64,000 nucleotides of DNA from Campylorhamphus procurvoides (GCA_013396655.1 WBMV01005979.1:551744-615743); one strand, 5' to 3'. Shown: positions 36,735-50,033, numbered from the stretch's first letter. Notes: generated by a model from the letters alone, not told the origin. Translations and numbers: made by a program.

Positions 36735-37470
36735 TAATGAAAATGGTTCTGAAGAGATCAGGGGAGGTGCAGGTCAGTATATCTGATACTGGTAAGCAGC
36801 TAGAAGCCACAACTCAGAATAGAATCAGGGAGCATATGGGTGAACACTGGAAAAGTTTCAACATGTTTTAAGGAGCAGTATTTTCTGAAGGAATCTATGT
36901 ATATGAACACTTGATATGATCCAAAGTATTTGGCTAGATTTTTTACCAGTCTCTTAAAAGAATCCAAGCTACCATGATATAATGAGAAATTCTTATATGT
37001 GTAAAAACTGCTTAAAATGTACACTGAAAAGAGCAAAAATAAATGCCCTGATTTCATACTGAAGGGAGGTCACCAATGGAATCCCATAAGGATCTGAACT
37101 GAGGCCTGTGTTCTTAATATATTCATAAATGATTTAAAAGAGGAACGAATAATGAGGTGTCAAAGTTTGCAGACACTGCAGGGAAAGTCAGGATAAGTAA
37201 AAAAAAAATCCAACTGATAAAATGGCAGTTCAATGTAAATTAGTATGTATACGGAGAGGGAATAATCCTAATTCCACGTATAGATCTAAGGTCCTGCAGC
37301 TGACAGTTACTACTCAGAAAATTAAGCCTTATAATTGAGATGCATTAATGAAAATGTTAGCTCAATCCTCACTCACAGAAAGGGAAGTTAAGGAATCATT
37401 GCAAATGCAATTGAAACAAAAAGATCAGAACAGCATGCTGGTAGGGAGGGTACAGCTCTGCTGAAGTAAT
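36735..37470 (+). mobile_element. Ancient, heavily decayed CR1 reverse-transcriptase segment, sense
   Basis: Fragments appear in the right order: CTGGTAAGCAGCTAGAAGCC; AGAATCAGGGAGCATATGGG; GGTCACCAATGGAATCCCAT; the phrase encoding IFINDLK in one frame (near 37120); and AAGTTTGCAGACACTGCAGG, a decayed FADDT polymerase box. This is the order of the RT domain in an old CR1 type shared with other reptiles, not the younger bird subfamilies elsewhere in the window. A large internal part is scrambled or deleted. It marks an insertion likely older than the other copies. Confidence 0.65.
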
Positions 37471-39026
37471 GATACAGAGCTGAGTTGAACAGATTTGCTA
37501 TTGCTTCTAACTAGGAGTCATGTTAATCTAACAAGTAGAGAGCATTCAAAATTCAAGATGCTTTTCAACAGAATATGTAGTTAAGTTTTGCTACAACTTG
37601 CTATGGGCTTTTGCAGCAGAAGCCATCACATACAAGTATATACACACTAACTCAAGAAGTCTGAAGGCAATACTGGAGGTACTAAAGAGGAAAGTAGGCC
37701 AAATGATGTATATGCTTATCTTATGCTCATATTTTTTCCATGCTGTCTTTTGATGTCTTGTTAGTAAACAGGTATTTTTGTAGAGGGATTTTTTTTTCTG
37801 ACCTAGTATGGCAGTTTTCATGAACTTTTTCAGTATGAAATCCCTTATTCTGGCCTCAGGCCTTAATTAAACCTCTAATTAAATTCCTCTCATGAGGGAG
37901 AAGTAAGAGGGAAGACAGAAGAAATGTCTTTGGTACCTCTTCTCCTTTGGTGGTAGTATTAATGTACGGTTCTCTTCTAGTCCTGCTGACACTGGTGATC
38001 TGACCTTACTACCAATATGCCTTTTGTCTTACAGCTGTATGTAGATGGGAGGTGGTTCTGTTTGCTTTCCTGTTAGCATGCTAATTCTTTTCTACTACAG
38101 CACTGCACTTTCAGCATGCTTAGTGCTTCTTTTAATTCTTCAGTTCCTTTTATCAGAGTTAAGAACCTGAAGGGGAGCCAAAATGATCTGCTAGAAATAG
38201 AGGTTTGCTTCCAGCTTTGATGTAGAGCAGGAAATAAGATTTGAAGCTGGACTTATTTAAAGGTCTATTTAATTATATAAATCAGCCTATTTATAAGTAT
38301 TATTTCCCTTCCTCTCTCTAAACTGATTTGAATTAGGGCTGGATAACCAAACTGGTTAATGAAACATTATTAATCTGAATGGGAACTTAACTAGAAGAAC
38401 TTAACTGTAGCTGTCCCTGAACCAAAGAAGGAAGTTCTTCTGTGCCATAGCATATTAGCTTCCCCAGGAGACAGTATCTGTGAGGTTTAGGATTGTTTGG
38501 GGCTTGCTAAGAAACAGTTCATCTGTTAAATAAGCTTGTCAGAGACATGTAGTGTGTGAAAATTGGGGAGATTTTTGATGATTCTTGGTTTGGATGACTT
38601 CTGTTGGTCTTGAACTTTGAACTGCCTCCTCTAAAAACCTGCCTGCAATGCAATAAAGTCTTCATTTTTATGCTTTAAGGAATTGTCAGCTGCAACTTTA
38701 AACAAAAAATTGTAGGTGGCCTTTTTAAAATCCAAAAGAATGGCATCATAGAACCTCATTAAGATAAATAATAAATCTTTAATTTTGCTTATAATATTGT
38801 GAGAAAGCAGTACAGGAAGTGAAAGGTCAGATAAGACATGCTTATAGCATTTGTTTTCTAGGCACGGAGGACTTTGCCCTGACATACTCTTCTGTTGTTG
38901 TTCAGCCAAACAAGGGCAAGTTATGTGCTTAGATAGATCTGCTTCATTATCTGAATTTGAGATACTACTGTGTTGAGTAATACTAAAGTATATACTGAAT
39001 TTTCCTTTTTTCAGCCATTTAGGATT
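37471..39026. other. Intron, unassigned; includes a 138-codon antisense frame
   Basis: No repeat family was identified. The - strand is open over 38631-39047 (138 codons, slightly overlapping the next CR1). It is not recognised as any protein, its codon use is AT-rich, and no flanking splice or promoter signal supports it. Confidence 0.45.
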
Positions 39027-40100
39027 TTGTAAAGCCTTTGACACCACAGGATTCTGGAAAAACTAGATGCTCATGGCTTGGACAGGTGGACTCTTTGGTG
39101 GGTAAAAACTGGCTGGATGATCAGGGTGGAGAGTGGGAATGTCCAGCTGGTGTCCAGCCACTGATGGTGTCCCCAGGGCTCAGTACTGGGGCCAGCCCTG
39201 TTTAATGTCTTTACAAATTCTCTGGACAAGGGGATTGAGTGCCCCCTCTGTCAGTTTGCACATGACACCAAGTTGGATGGGAGTGTTAATCTGCTGGAAG
39301 GCAGGAAGGCTCTACAGAGGGACTTGGGCAGGTTAGATCAATGAGCTGAGGCCAGTCGTATGAAGTTCAACAAGGAGAAGTGCTGGATCATGCACTTGGG
39401 TAGCAATAACCCATGCAGTGCTACAGGCTTCACAAAGAGTGTCTGGAAATCTGCCTGATAGAAAAGGACTTGGGGATGCTCATCAGCAGAGCCAGTGGTG
39501 TGCCCAGGTGGCCAAGAAGGCCAATGGGATCCTGGCCATTGATATACTGAGATACATTGAGATACTGTGGCCAGCGGGACTAGGACAGAGATTGTACCCC
39601 TGTACTCAGCATTGCTGAGGCTGCACCTTGAATCCTGTGTTCAGCTCTCGCCCCTTCATTACAAAAAAGACATTGAGGTGAAGGAGCATGTCCGGAGAAG
39701 GGCAGTGGAGCTGGTGGAGGGGCTGGAGCATGAGAAGCTGCTGGGACAGTGGAATTCTTTATCCTGAAGAAAAGGAAGCTTGAGGGAGACCTTATCACTA
39801 TACAATTACCTGAAAGAAGCTTGGTGGTTGGTATCTTCTCCCAAGTAACAAGCAATAGGATTGAGAGGAAGCATCCTCAGGTTGTAGCAGGAGTTGGTTT
39901 AGATTGGATAGTAGGAAAAATTTCTTTACAGAAAGGATTGTCAAGCATTGGAACAAGCTGCCAAGGGAAATGGTTGAATCCGTGTCCTTGGATACATAGA
40001 TGGGGCACTTAGGGATTTGGTTTAGTAGTGGACTTGACAGAGCTGATTTAATAGGTGGACTCGGTGATCTTAAACATCTTTTACTACCTAAATGATTCTG
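39027..40100 (+). mobile_element. CR1 LINE, about 1.07 kb, with RT remnants, sense
   Basis: It starts at the KAFD motif of the reverse transcriptase (AAAGCCTTTGACACCACAGG). It continues through TCCCCAGGGCTCAGTACTGG, which encodes the conserved [12 protein letters not shown] block, and then a polymerase box read as FAHDTKL in place of FADDTKL (near 39258-39278). After KFNKEKC come the C-terminal part and 3' UTR, ending AAATGATTCTG. The catalytic box is mutated and several frameshifts are present, so it is inactive. Its 3' part (GGACTCGGTGATCTTAAAC) is of a subfamily similar to the 40806-40918 fragment. Confidence 0.9.
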
Positions 40101-40423
40101 CAGTTACCATATTTGTTTATACAAATTTACTTGAAAACATTTAACAAGCTTACTACTCATTCTTTGGACAGAAACATTTAGAGTTACACTCTATAACTGA
40201 GTAAAGAAAATGACTGATTATTTTATCTACTCTTTTTGCCAAATTTTGAAACATGCAGATAATACAGTGTGTATACATGCACACTATTATACAGCTTGAA
40301 ATAATTTTTGAAATCACACTACTTGTGAGAAATCATATGTAGATGTAAAGTGTTCCAGTGTTGCTAAATACAGCAAAACTAAACTTTGCCTTTAGTATAA
40401 TTATTTCTACTCAGCTAACTATA

Positions 40424-40514
40424 TGCCTGGGGGCCTGGGGGTATCTCTAGAAGAGACACCCCTGAGAGGCTGCAGGCCATGGACAGCTGACACCAGAGCA
40501 AGGACAGCCTTGAG
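40424..40514 (+). mobile_element. Possible LTR fragment similar to units inside the 18.3-kb LTR
   Basis: A short GC-rich island in AT-rich DNA. GAGAGGCTGCAGGCCATGGA and then CTGACACCAGAGCAAGGACA echo the repeated unit of the LTR at 18256-19285 (GGACTGCACTCCATGGAAGT, GACCCATACTAGAGGAG). Too short to be certain. Confidence 0.35.
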
Positions 40515-40805
40515 TTTCTATTACATAATAATCCATTTATTGTTGGACATAAAATGCATAATATAAATAGTATTTTTCCTGGCTTTTTAAAGAAATGCTT
40601 GAGAGATCTGACTAATTAAAAAAAAAAGAAAAATAAAACATCAGATATGACTTGCATGCAGTCCAGATTAGGCAGTTTAACCCTTCATGTCTAGAAAAGA
40701 AATTCATTACTCTAAAATGAACTGAATCTGCTAAACATACCAGAACCACATTCTAGTTAATATTTCACTTAATTTTGGTACCTTTTAACTGTATTGCATT
40801 GTGGA

Positions 40806-40918
40806 TGGTGTGGCACTTGGGGATATGGTTTAGGGGGGATTATGGTGGTGCTAAGTTGACATTTGCACTAGATGATCTTGAGAGTCTCTTCAAGCCTTGA
40901 TGATTTTTGTGAGTCTGT
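40806..40918 (+). mobile_element. CR1 3'-end fragment, sense
   Basis: GTGTGGCACTTGGGGATATGG, ATGGTGGTGCTAAGTTGACA, CTAGATGATCTTGAGAGTCTC and TTCAAGCCTTGATGATTTT follow the last ~110 bp of a CR1 3' UTR. It lies 0.7 kb downstream of the larger copy at 39027-40100 and shares its terminal type, but it is a separate insertion. Confidence 0.8.
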
Positions 40919-42233
40919 GTTTTGTTGTTTGCTGTTGTATAACTTTTTCATATGGTGTGTAATTCAGTTAAAGACAAGGTCAGATTAGATATGTTAGGAG
41001 CATAATATTTTAAAATATTATCTGGTACACCCAAAATAGCATGTCAGAAGTTTAGTGTTTGGTTCTGAAAGAATATTTATTTTTGGAATGAAAAAGTTGG
41101 CTGTTCTCTGGGAGTATCTTGGCTTACATTAGGTTAAATGTATCAGTGTTCGAAAGTACTTGATGGGGTTTTTTTGTAGGGTCATGCAAACACAGGAGAT
41201 ATGTATATCCTAATTTCTGTAGGTGCTTTTACAGGAGACTCATTATCCTGATTTAATAAAAGGCTGATAATACAGTTTATTTATAGCATTCACTTAAGAG
41301 TGTCATTGATGAATAATTTGCATTAACTTTTAATATTTCTACTGAGTAACCCTGTCCTGCCCTAAGGTTCACATTTCTTATTATGGATACCTGAGCAGTC
41401 AAGGCAAAGGCTATATGAGTGTTACAGTGAGCAGTGGAGTAACACAGCGCATGGTGTAATATCTGTAAATCAGCACCTGGAATTTCAAGCTTACTAGCCA
41501 TGGCTTTCATCATGTACCACAATATACTGTTATGTAACTAGTATCAGTGTTAAGTAGTTGTATGTTATATTTATGACAGACTGTTTTGTTACATAGCACA
41601 TGAGTAATTGTCCATGAAAGTATGTATGTATACACATACAAGTGTATTGTTCAGTACCTTCATTGTATTCGGTGTGTGTGTGCTGGTTTTCTATCTACTC
41701 TGACTCTTTTGTTTGAATTATGTAGCCTGTGTGTAATACAAATTATTTGTGTAACTGTTCTTGCTGCCATCTTAACATGCAGTCCTGCAGCAACCAACAG
41801 TTTTCATGTTAATTGTTGCTGTCTATAGTTTTTCCACTGTTTTAAATCCTGTCTTTACTTTTTTTCAGAATGAATCTATGTAGACATCAGGACTTTTTTT
41901 GTTAAGGACAGGTTCAGTATCAGTTAGAATTTCTGTTATTTTGTAGTACATAGACTGTAGAGCCTTCAATTTGAAGTGCAGGAGCATCATTCAGAACAGC
42001 AAAGGGGATTCCTAGTAAAGAGGGTACTATGCATGTGTATGCAGTATTGTTGCATAAAAGTGTAGCAATGCAGTGAAATCAATGATAAGGAAGTTCTGTA
42101 TCATCCAAGTCATCCCATTTTGACTTAAAAACCACCTCCTCAGGTTTTTTTCACAGATGTTGTTACTCAGCTAAATCTCTTATTTCTTCCTTACTTCTCC
42201 TCTCTTTTGCATTCCCTACTGAAAATATAAGAA
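40919..42233. other. AT-rich intron with an exact 20-bp palindrome
   Basis: No exon or transposon was recognised. ATAATATTTTAAAATATTAT (41002-41021) is a perfect palindrome of A/T only. A short TATG/TACA microsatellite-like stretch lies near 41620-41640. Confidence 0.55.
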
Positions 42234-43720
42234 AACACAGATTCATAAAATATGCTGAGTGGGAAGGGAGCCATCAGGATCATTGAGTCCAACTCCTGGC
42301 CCTATGCAGGACACCCCAAGAATCACACCATGTCCCTGAGTGCATTGTCCAAACACTTCTTGAACTCAGGCTTGGTGCTGTTACCACTTCCCGGGGGAGC
42401 CCCTTCCAGGGCTCAGCCGCTCCTCTGGGGGAAAAACCTTTTCCTGATATCCAGACTAAACCTCCCCTCACTCAGCCTCATGCCATTCCCTTCAGTTCTG
42501 TCATTGGTCACGAGAGAGAAGAGTTCGGTACTTGCCCCTCTGCTTCCACTCACGAGGATGTTGAAGACTGCAGTGATGTCTCCCCTCAGTCTTTTCTTCT
42601 TCAGGCTGAACAGACCAAGTGACCTCAGCCACTACTCATATAGCTTCCCCTCCAGATCCTTCACCATCTTTGTTGCCCTCCTGTGGATGCTCTCTAAGAT
42701 CGTAATGTCTTTTTTATATTGTGGTGCCAAAAACTGCACACAGCAATCAAGGTGAGCCCACACCAGTGCAGAGCAGGGTGGGACAATTCCCTCCCTTGAC
42801 TGGCTGGCAATGTTGAGCCTGGTGCCCCCCAGGACACGGTTGGCCCTCCTGGCTGCCAGGGCACTGCTGACTCACCTTCAACTTGGTAGCGACCAGGACC
42901 CCCAGGTCCCTTTCCACAGTGCTGCTCTCCAGTCTCTCCTTCCCTAGGCTAGACACACAGCCATCGTTGCCCCATCCTGGGTGCAGAATCTGGCAATTTC
43001 CTTTGTTGAACTTCAAATGGTTGGTGATTGCCCATCTCTCTAATTTGTCAAAGTCTGTCTACAGGGCCTCTCTGTCCTTAAGAGAGGTGACAGCTCCTCC
43101 CAGTTTGTTTTCGTTGGCAAACTTACCTAGTATTCCTTCAAGCCCCACAACCAAGTCATTAATGAAGAGAACTGGTCTGAGGATGGAGCTCTGTGGAACC
43201 CCACAAGTGAGCAGCCTGATGTTACCCTGTTTGCTGTAACTCTTTGTGCATGACCTCTGAGCCAGGTGCTCACCCATCACGAAACACGGTTATCCATCTG
43301 TGCACTGGACATTTTTTCCCCAAGGATCCTGTGAGAGACAGGATCAAAAGCGTTGCTGAAATCTAAAAAGATTACATCAGCTAGCTTCCCTTGATCAGCT
43401 AGGTGGGTTACTTTGTCATAAAAGGAAATCAGGTTTGATAAGCAGGACTTTCTGGGGTCCTTCTTCCTGCCCTTCTTGAAAACTGGGACGTTGTTAGTCA
43501 CCTTCCAGTCAGCTGGAACCTCTCCAGACTCCCAAGACCACTAAATAATCATTGAGAGAGGCTTTGCAATGACATCAGCCAGCTCTTTGAGTATACTGGG
43601 AACAGGACCCATAGATTTGTAGGGATCCAGATGGAGCAGCAGATCCCGCACAAATTCAGGGTCAACTGGGAGTGGATCATTCTTGCAGTCATGATCCTTC
43701 AGATTTTCACGATTTCCTTC
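42234..43720 (-). mobile_element. CR1 LINE, about 1.49 kb, with RT remnants, antisense
   Basis: The longest retroelement in the window. Its 3' terminus is at the low coordinate (ATTCATAAAATATGCTGAGT, reverse complement of a CR1 end). On the - strand the pieces appear in order: VPVFKKGRKKDPRKSC; SFYDKVTHLADQGKLADV; FLDFSNAFDPVSH, the RT A-motif block; GVPQSSILRPVLFINDLVVG; FANENKL, a decayed FADDTKL box; then MKFNKGNCQILHPGWGN and ERDLGVLVATKLKVSQQC. Blocks lie in different frames separated by stops, and the catalytic aspartates are lost, so it is inactive. The endonuclease domain is absent (5' truncation). Confidence 0.93.
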
Positions 43721-44933
43721 TAGTCATCCATTCATTTGCCAACACTATTTTCAGATACTCCCAGGCAATGTTGATAAATGCTGTTAATAAAGTTGTTACC
43801 ATGTGAGTCTCTTTCCTAGATGAGTGTGATTTTTCTGTTTATGAGAGAAGGAGGGGATAAGCATCATAAGTTTAACACACTTCACTATACCATTTGATGG
43901 ATGAACTGTTTGCCTGTGCCTCCTTTGTCTGAAGACATTTCCTCTGTGACCATAGGGTACTTCTGCCAAGGAAGTTTGTATTTTCTATCATCAATTCCCG
44001 ATTGTCACCAGAGAATGCTATAAAAAGAGATATTGGTTAAGTTTTATTCAATCAAGCTTGTTTTTCAGTTCAGACTTTTTGATTACTCTTTTGAACAGAT
44101 GTTCATGTCTTGTTGGACTGAAGTTTCCTGTACAGAAGCTGCATGGGTGTTTGCACATCTTTCATAGAGATGATATGCCTGACTTCTTATAGCTGGGCAT
44201 TTATCAGTGCCTCAGTGAATGTGTAGCTGACTTACTAAAAGATTTCATCATTTCTAACCTGTTATATCACCTTACTTAATGAAGATATGAAGATGAAGCA
44301 TAATTTCGTGTAATGAATATTGCTCAGGAGACACATCTAGGATCTGTCTATGTCATAATATAGGCAATAAGCACAACAGCAGTCTGGTAAGCACAACAGC
44401 CTAGAACAGTTTTCATCTGGTCAAAAGCCTTTAACTTATAGCAGCTTCATGCTTCATAAACTTGTCAACTGTGATAGGCTTTTTGGCTGTAAGAGATTAC
44501 TTCCATACAAATGTTGGCAAGATTGTGCAAGATATTTATCACCTGAGTAAAATATGGAAAGTTCAAGTCTCTTTCTGAAAGAAGATCATGGTGAGCAGAG
44601 AGACTGCACTTTCTTGTAACAGTTGCATTTTTCCTTTTCTTGTGTAAAATGGACAGTAAATAAAGCCTAAGTCCTGCTGGGGAAATTCTTTCATTCCACA
44701 TTCAACAGAAAAGGTGTAATAATTGTTCATATGGTCTTTTGGTGCACCTCAAAGATCTTAGTAGAGGTAGGTACAATGTCTTTTATGGATATCAGCTCAT
44801 CTTCGTTGACAGTAAAGCTCATCCATGACAACTATTCATTTTGAAAGAGAGGCAAGTTTAGGTGTTGCTGTGTCTTATGTGGAGGAGAGGTGAAAAAGAA
44901 ACACTAACTATCAAACACTTTCAAAAGAACAGC

Positions 44934-44951
44934 TTTTTTTTTTTTTTTTTT
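44934..44951. repeat. Poly-T run of 18
   Basis: Eighteen uninterrupted T after GAACAGC and before CTGGCAG. No retroposed sequence was recognised on either side, so it is listed as simple sequence only. Confidence 0.9.
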
Positions 44952-47900
44952 CTGGCAGTGCTTGTTCTAAAATAGTGTACTGCTTTTAGATTCCCTGCTG
45001 GCATTTACAGATCAACATAAATTATTCTATGAAACTAGCAGAAGTCTTTCGTGATTATTTTAAAAGATGTAAGACTTCATAGTCTCTTGAAATGTGCATT
45101 TTGATTTGGACCATTTACCTTATGAAGTTTCATATTAGCTAAAACCTGGACATATTTTAAAAAAAGCTGTAAGCAGACATAGTCCATAGTTCTTGATTCT
45201 TTTGTCTCTGTATTTGTTTCTGCTATAAAAAGGTTTAATGTCTCTTGTAAGGTTTTAACTCTTGTAATGCTCACCTCTTGAGCAAAGCGGGGAATTCAGG
45301 TTAGTATCTGGAAATTTGAAATATGTAAGAAGAGCAATGAGCTTTAATACAATAGGATATGAATATACATACCTAATGCAGATCTTAGCACAGTAGGATT
45401 AAGTGTCTAAATTTTGTAGCAGGTGAAAAGAGACTTTTTCATTTGCCTAGCGTCCAGATGGTACATAGAGGAAAATAGGTTAATCCCTATTTTGTATACG
45501 GAACTAGTACATAGTGATTAGCAGATTTCTTTTCCATGGAAATTTCAGTCTAGTTACAGTAGAGCTCTGTTCCATTGTTGTTCTAGCATTTCTGTTTTTA
45601 TAAGGATATTGCATAACATGTAGATCTCTGTGATCCTGGAGCTCTTGAATGCTGTGATACAGCTTTTCTTAATCAAATCCTTCATAAAAAACCACAGTAT
45701 TAAAGGATGCTTTGAATGTTGTTCATTCTGTCATGGATGTTCTGTTGAGAACTATGAAAAAGAATAGTCGCTTCACTGATAATGCTATTTGGAAAAATAA
45801 AGTCCTTCACTCATGAGAGAAAGAGAAAGGGAAGTTTGAAGGTAATCATGATTGAAAGCACAGTTCTTATCCCTTATCTTAAATATTTATATCTACTTTG
45901 TTTTAATAGTAGTTGTAGAATTTGCTTAGGAAATTTATGTGTGCATCTATCCAAAGGGTTTTTCTACAGGCTATGTGTGTTTCAGAGAAATCAGTCCACA
46001 TAAAGGAGGTCTGCAGCAACTTACAGAGTTATATAGGGCAAAGTGGATACTCTTCAGTTTCTGAATTGCAAATCACTCTCACATACTGCAAAAGATGCTG
46101 CTAGAAAGACCTCAAAAGCAGAAAGGCTTCTAATCAGCCTTTTCCCAGCGTGGTGGTTGGATATATGGTGACACAGATGGAACCAGATATGGAATAATCT
46201 TGGGGCAGCTGGAATTCTTCCAGAAGAGACAAGAATGACCATTTTAGTTGAAAGCAGTCACAATCCTTTTCCGTAGATGGTATAGTCAGCTTCATCAGGG
46301 AAAAAATTAAGCTAGAAAAGAAGTTTTATAAGTTTGAGGTTGTGTGTTTTTTTGTTGTCATTGTTGCTGTTTAGGGGTTTTTTGTTTGCTCTGTTTGTTT
46401 TGGGGTTTTTAAACAGTCCTATCATGTTAAATTGATGATGCTAAGCTGCCGGTTCTTCAAAGTTTTCATGTCTTTATACTACAAATGGTAGTACTTATTG
46501 CAAGTGTCAGAAGTGGCCTCTTTTTTTTCCCCCCAATTGTTAGAATGCACTCTTGTGATTTTTTAAGGGTTGTTTTTTTCTTTGTCAACAACTTGATCAC
46601 TTAAACATATACTGTGAAATGACTGTGGATTCCTTTCAGATAATATGATAGTAATTTTAAATCTTTAAAATGCTTTCAGTAAGAAGAGTTCAAATTAACT
46701 TTAACATTTAAAGAATGCAGCCTGCAAATATTTCTAGGTCAAATGAAGTGGTAGTTTGAATGACCATTATAGCAGGTTTGCAAACCAGGAAACTTACATT
46801 CAGCAAAAGAATAATTATTGGCTATAAATATTTTAAAATATAGTTTCCCTCCTTAAATAACTTGTTTGTTCTTAGCTTTTTAGAATATTCAGTGCAGAAC
46901 TGAGAAGAAGCTGGTACTATCTGTTGAGGAAAAGATTGGTTTCTGTTGTGTAAACAAATCAGAGATGTAGTGAACTTTATTGTTCTTCAGTATTGCTACT
47001 GGTAAAACCTGTTTCTTGGACTTACATCAAAATCCATGGTCGTTTTTTCAGCCTGTTTTTTAGAGCCTTACCTTGTTTTCTTGCTTTTTCTCATAAGATA
47101 TTTTGAAGAGGCCACAGAGCATTTTTTCTTGCATTTAAAATCAAATCAGTGCTTACAATTAGTTCTCAGAATCAAGACAGGCTGCAACCCTAGACACAAA
47201 ACCACAGGGATTTCTAATGTTCCTGTCCTTTTTTTTTTTCCTCCCCTACAAAGTTGATGGCTTTGAAGTTACAAAACTAGATTCTTATTTAATTATGTGA
47301 CTTCAGAAATCCGAGCCAATTTGAATGTAACTGTTTAGTGGTATACTTTTCTGAAATTGCTAATTTCATGAGACTTTGGGGGTGAGGGAAGGAGGTGTAC
47401 ATAGTCAAGCCTTTGGGAGTCTGATAAGGAGTTTTCTAGAATTAGGTCATAATTGTATTTTAATTCAAAGTAATTTATTACAGGAATACATGTGTATTTC
47501 CAGAGTATCAGAATCATATTACTTTAACTGTGTCTGGGCAGTCACTGCCTAAACTACTTTTGTGCTTTTTCAGTTATGTTTTATAAAGGAAAGCTCAATT
47601 CTCATTAGCATTAAGATATTCTAATATATCCCTAAATAAAGTGTAATTGCTGAGCTTGATGCTGTCTTTCTGTCACTGAGCATCAAAGCCTAGTATTTTA
47701 GAGGTTTTTTTGTTGGTAAATATGTGCAATTTTAGATGTTCTAATTACAGTTCCTCAAAATCAACTTTGCATTTAAAACAGCCTCTGAAATAATGCAGGA
47801 GGTTTGAGACTCAGTAAACTTGAGTTACTGGTTCTTCATGACAGTAGGACTTGTAGATCCGTCTTTTCACTTATAGATTAAAAAGGAACATGGGTTTTAC

Positions 47901-50013
47901 TTTTTTTGTGTCTCAGCCTGTTTCAGGAATTTGAATGCAGTGATAGTGATGAAGATACTAGTAAACTTTAATAATAAATAGACTAAAAGTAATTATTTTC
48001 CAAAATTCTTCTCTTCACAAAAGAGACTTCTGTGTTGAGGGGTGGCTTAGCCCTTCATCAAGCAGACTTTGACACTTAAACAATTACTTCTGTCTGTGTA
48101 CTTAAATTTATTTCTTAGATGCATTACTTAATTAGAGCTTTATAGAGCTTTACAGTTTATGGTAATTACAAATGTAATTTTAAATTTAGTTTTAACAACT
48201 GTTTACTATTAAAGAATGAATTTCTTGAAGTTTTAAGCAGTTCTAGATGTGAGAAATTGAACTGACTTAGATACATGTTATTTTCTTGGTTTAGTCTTGA
48301 ATGACTTAGAGATATGGGACATTCTCCTTTTGCCTTCTTGCTGAAATATTGGCCAGGCTCCCTAAAAAAAGGAGCAGTTTTTCTAGTGTATTCACAATGC
48401 TGGTGGTTTTGAGTTTCTTCTCTAACTGATAAAAGAGTAATACTTGTTAAGCATTCAGATACAATCAGTTAATTTACAGCAACAGAAAGGAGACCTTCGT
48501 TGCAACAAGTAATGGGAAAGAACAACAGAAAATTCTGTTAGTTTTTGCTGTGTGATTTTTGCCTGTGTCGAGTGACTACTGTGCTGCTTTACATACAGGG
48601 CAACTTACTCTGCTGGAAATCTTGGTAATGATCCTTCAGGGCACAGCATTTGTAGGTCTCAGAAACAGAACCATGTTATTGTGAGCAAGTATAAGCTGCT
48701 GCTTTGTCTACTGTCCTCTTTCTTCCTGCAAGGACAAATACTAGGTCTCTGGGGAGAGGAAAAAGGAGGAAGACCCAACAAGGTGCTGAGGCTCTATGCA
48801 AGACTTGTAGGATGGAAACTTTAGTGTAGTCCAACGATTTTTTCTTGTTAGCAGAAAGAAAAGGAGGTCCAGCTATATGTAAAGCACACTCATTTAATCA
48901 AGCAAAATCTGCACCTTGTGGAGGAGGAGGCAAATTATGCTAATCAACTCCATATATGGCACATTATAGTTAGCATTTTTGTAAAGTTTTATTTAGACAT
49001 ATGACTCAACAATTAGTTTTGCTTTGATATTTCAGAGAGTTTTAAATTTTTTTTTTTAAACTGACTTGGTAATAAAAGGAAATTCACTGACTGCGATCTT
49101 TATGCTCTCTTCTGCTTGCTGAAGGGAACCTGGAGAGGGCCTTTCTAGTGACTTTGCATTTCAAAGTGTTAACATTGGTCATTGCCACTGGCTGGGAGTA
49201 AACCACCCATATCCTCTCCTAAACCATATCTGCATTGGCAAATCCTGTTTGCTTAGAAAGCAAACACTGCAGTGTTTGAAATAGTAACTTCCTAAGAAAC
49301 AATATGGTCTATACCCATCAAACTTCCCTTACTGTAACAGTAAGAATAGAGGCATGGGAAGTTCCTTTAAGAAAAATAAAATTTTCTTGTCTTTAAATAC
49401 AAAATCTGAAATATAGTTAAGAATTTTTTTTAAAAAGGTAATTTTAAATAATGCTATGACTTTCAGATTAATAATTCAGTCATTGGTTCTTAATTTGCAT
49501 ACCACCAGGAAAGGGCTATTGATTAAGTTGTTTTGAGCTTTCTGTTCTCTTGGATTCTCATGCTTTAACTTCCATAGTTAGTGCCAAATAAACATGTCAC
49601 TTCAGGATTTATACTGCATCTGGCTTTGAAAATCTATTTTTTAATCCAATTTCATGATGAAATTAAAAAATATAAAAAGCAGATATAACAAACAAAACAT
49701 TTTCATCCTGTCTTGTACTCTGAGATGCTGATTTTTTCCCTCTTTTCAGTGAGTTTCCTTGAATTTACATTTCAGATACATTATTTAATCAGCTGGAAAC
49801 TATAGTGTTCCTGAAAAAAAGTAATGGAATTTATGTAATGTAATGAACATGGACAATTTTATAGATAGCATATGTCAAAATATTTAGTCTGGATGCCTCT
49901 TACTGAACCTTAAAGTTATGGTATTTTCCCCCATTGACCACACTAGGCAGTAAAACTTGATTATACTGCCCTGCTGTAGCTTCATTTTGTGGTTCAGCTA
50001 TCATAGTTGATTA

Positions 50014-50033
50014 AAGACTTCAATTGAAGTCTT
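50014..50033. repeat. Exact 20-bp palindrome
   Basis: AAGACTTCAATTGAAGTCTT is identical to its own reverse complement, with no spacer. It is mixed-sequence rather than simple A/T, so it is less expected by chance than the AT-only palindrome at 41002. Confidence 0.95.

Noticed and set aside
42252..43239. Open frames of 167 and 118 codons on the + strand
   Set aside because: They are the antisense of a CR1 copy on the - strand whose RT blocks are recognisable.
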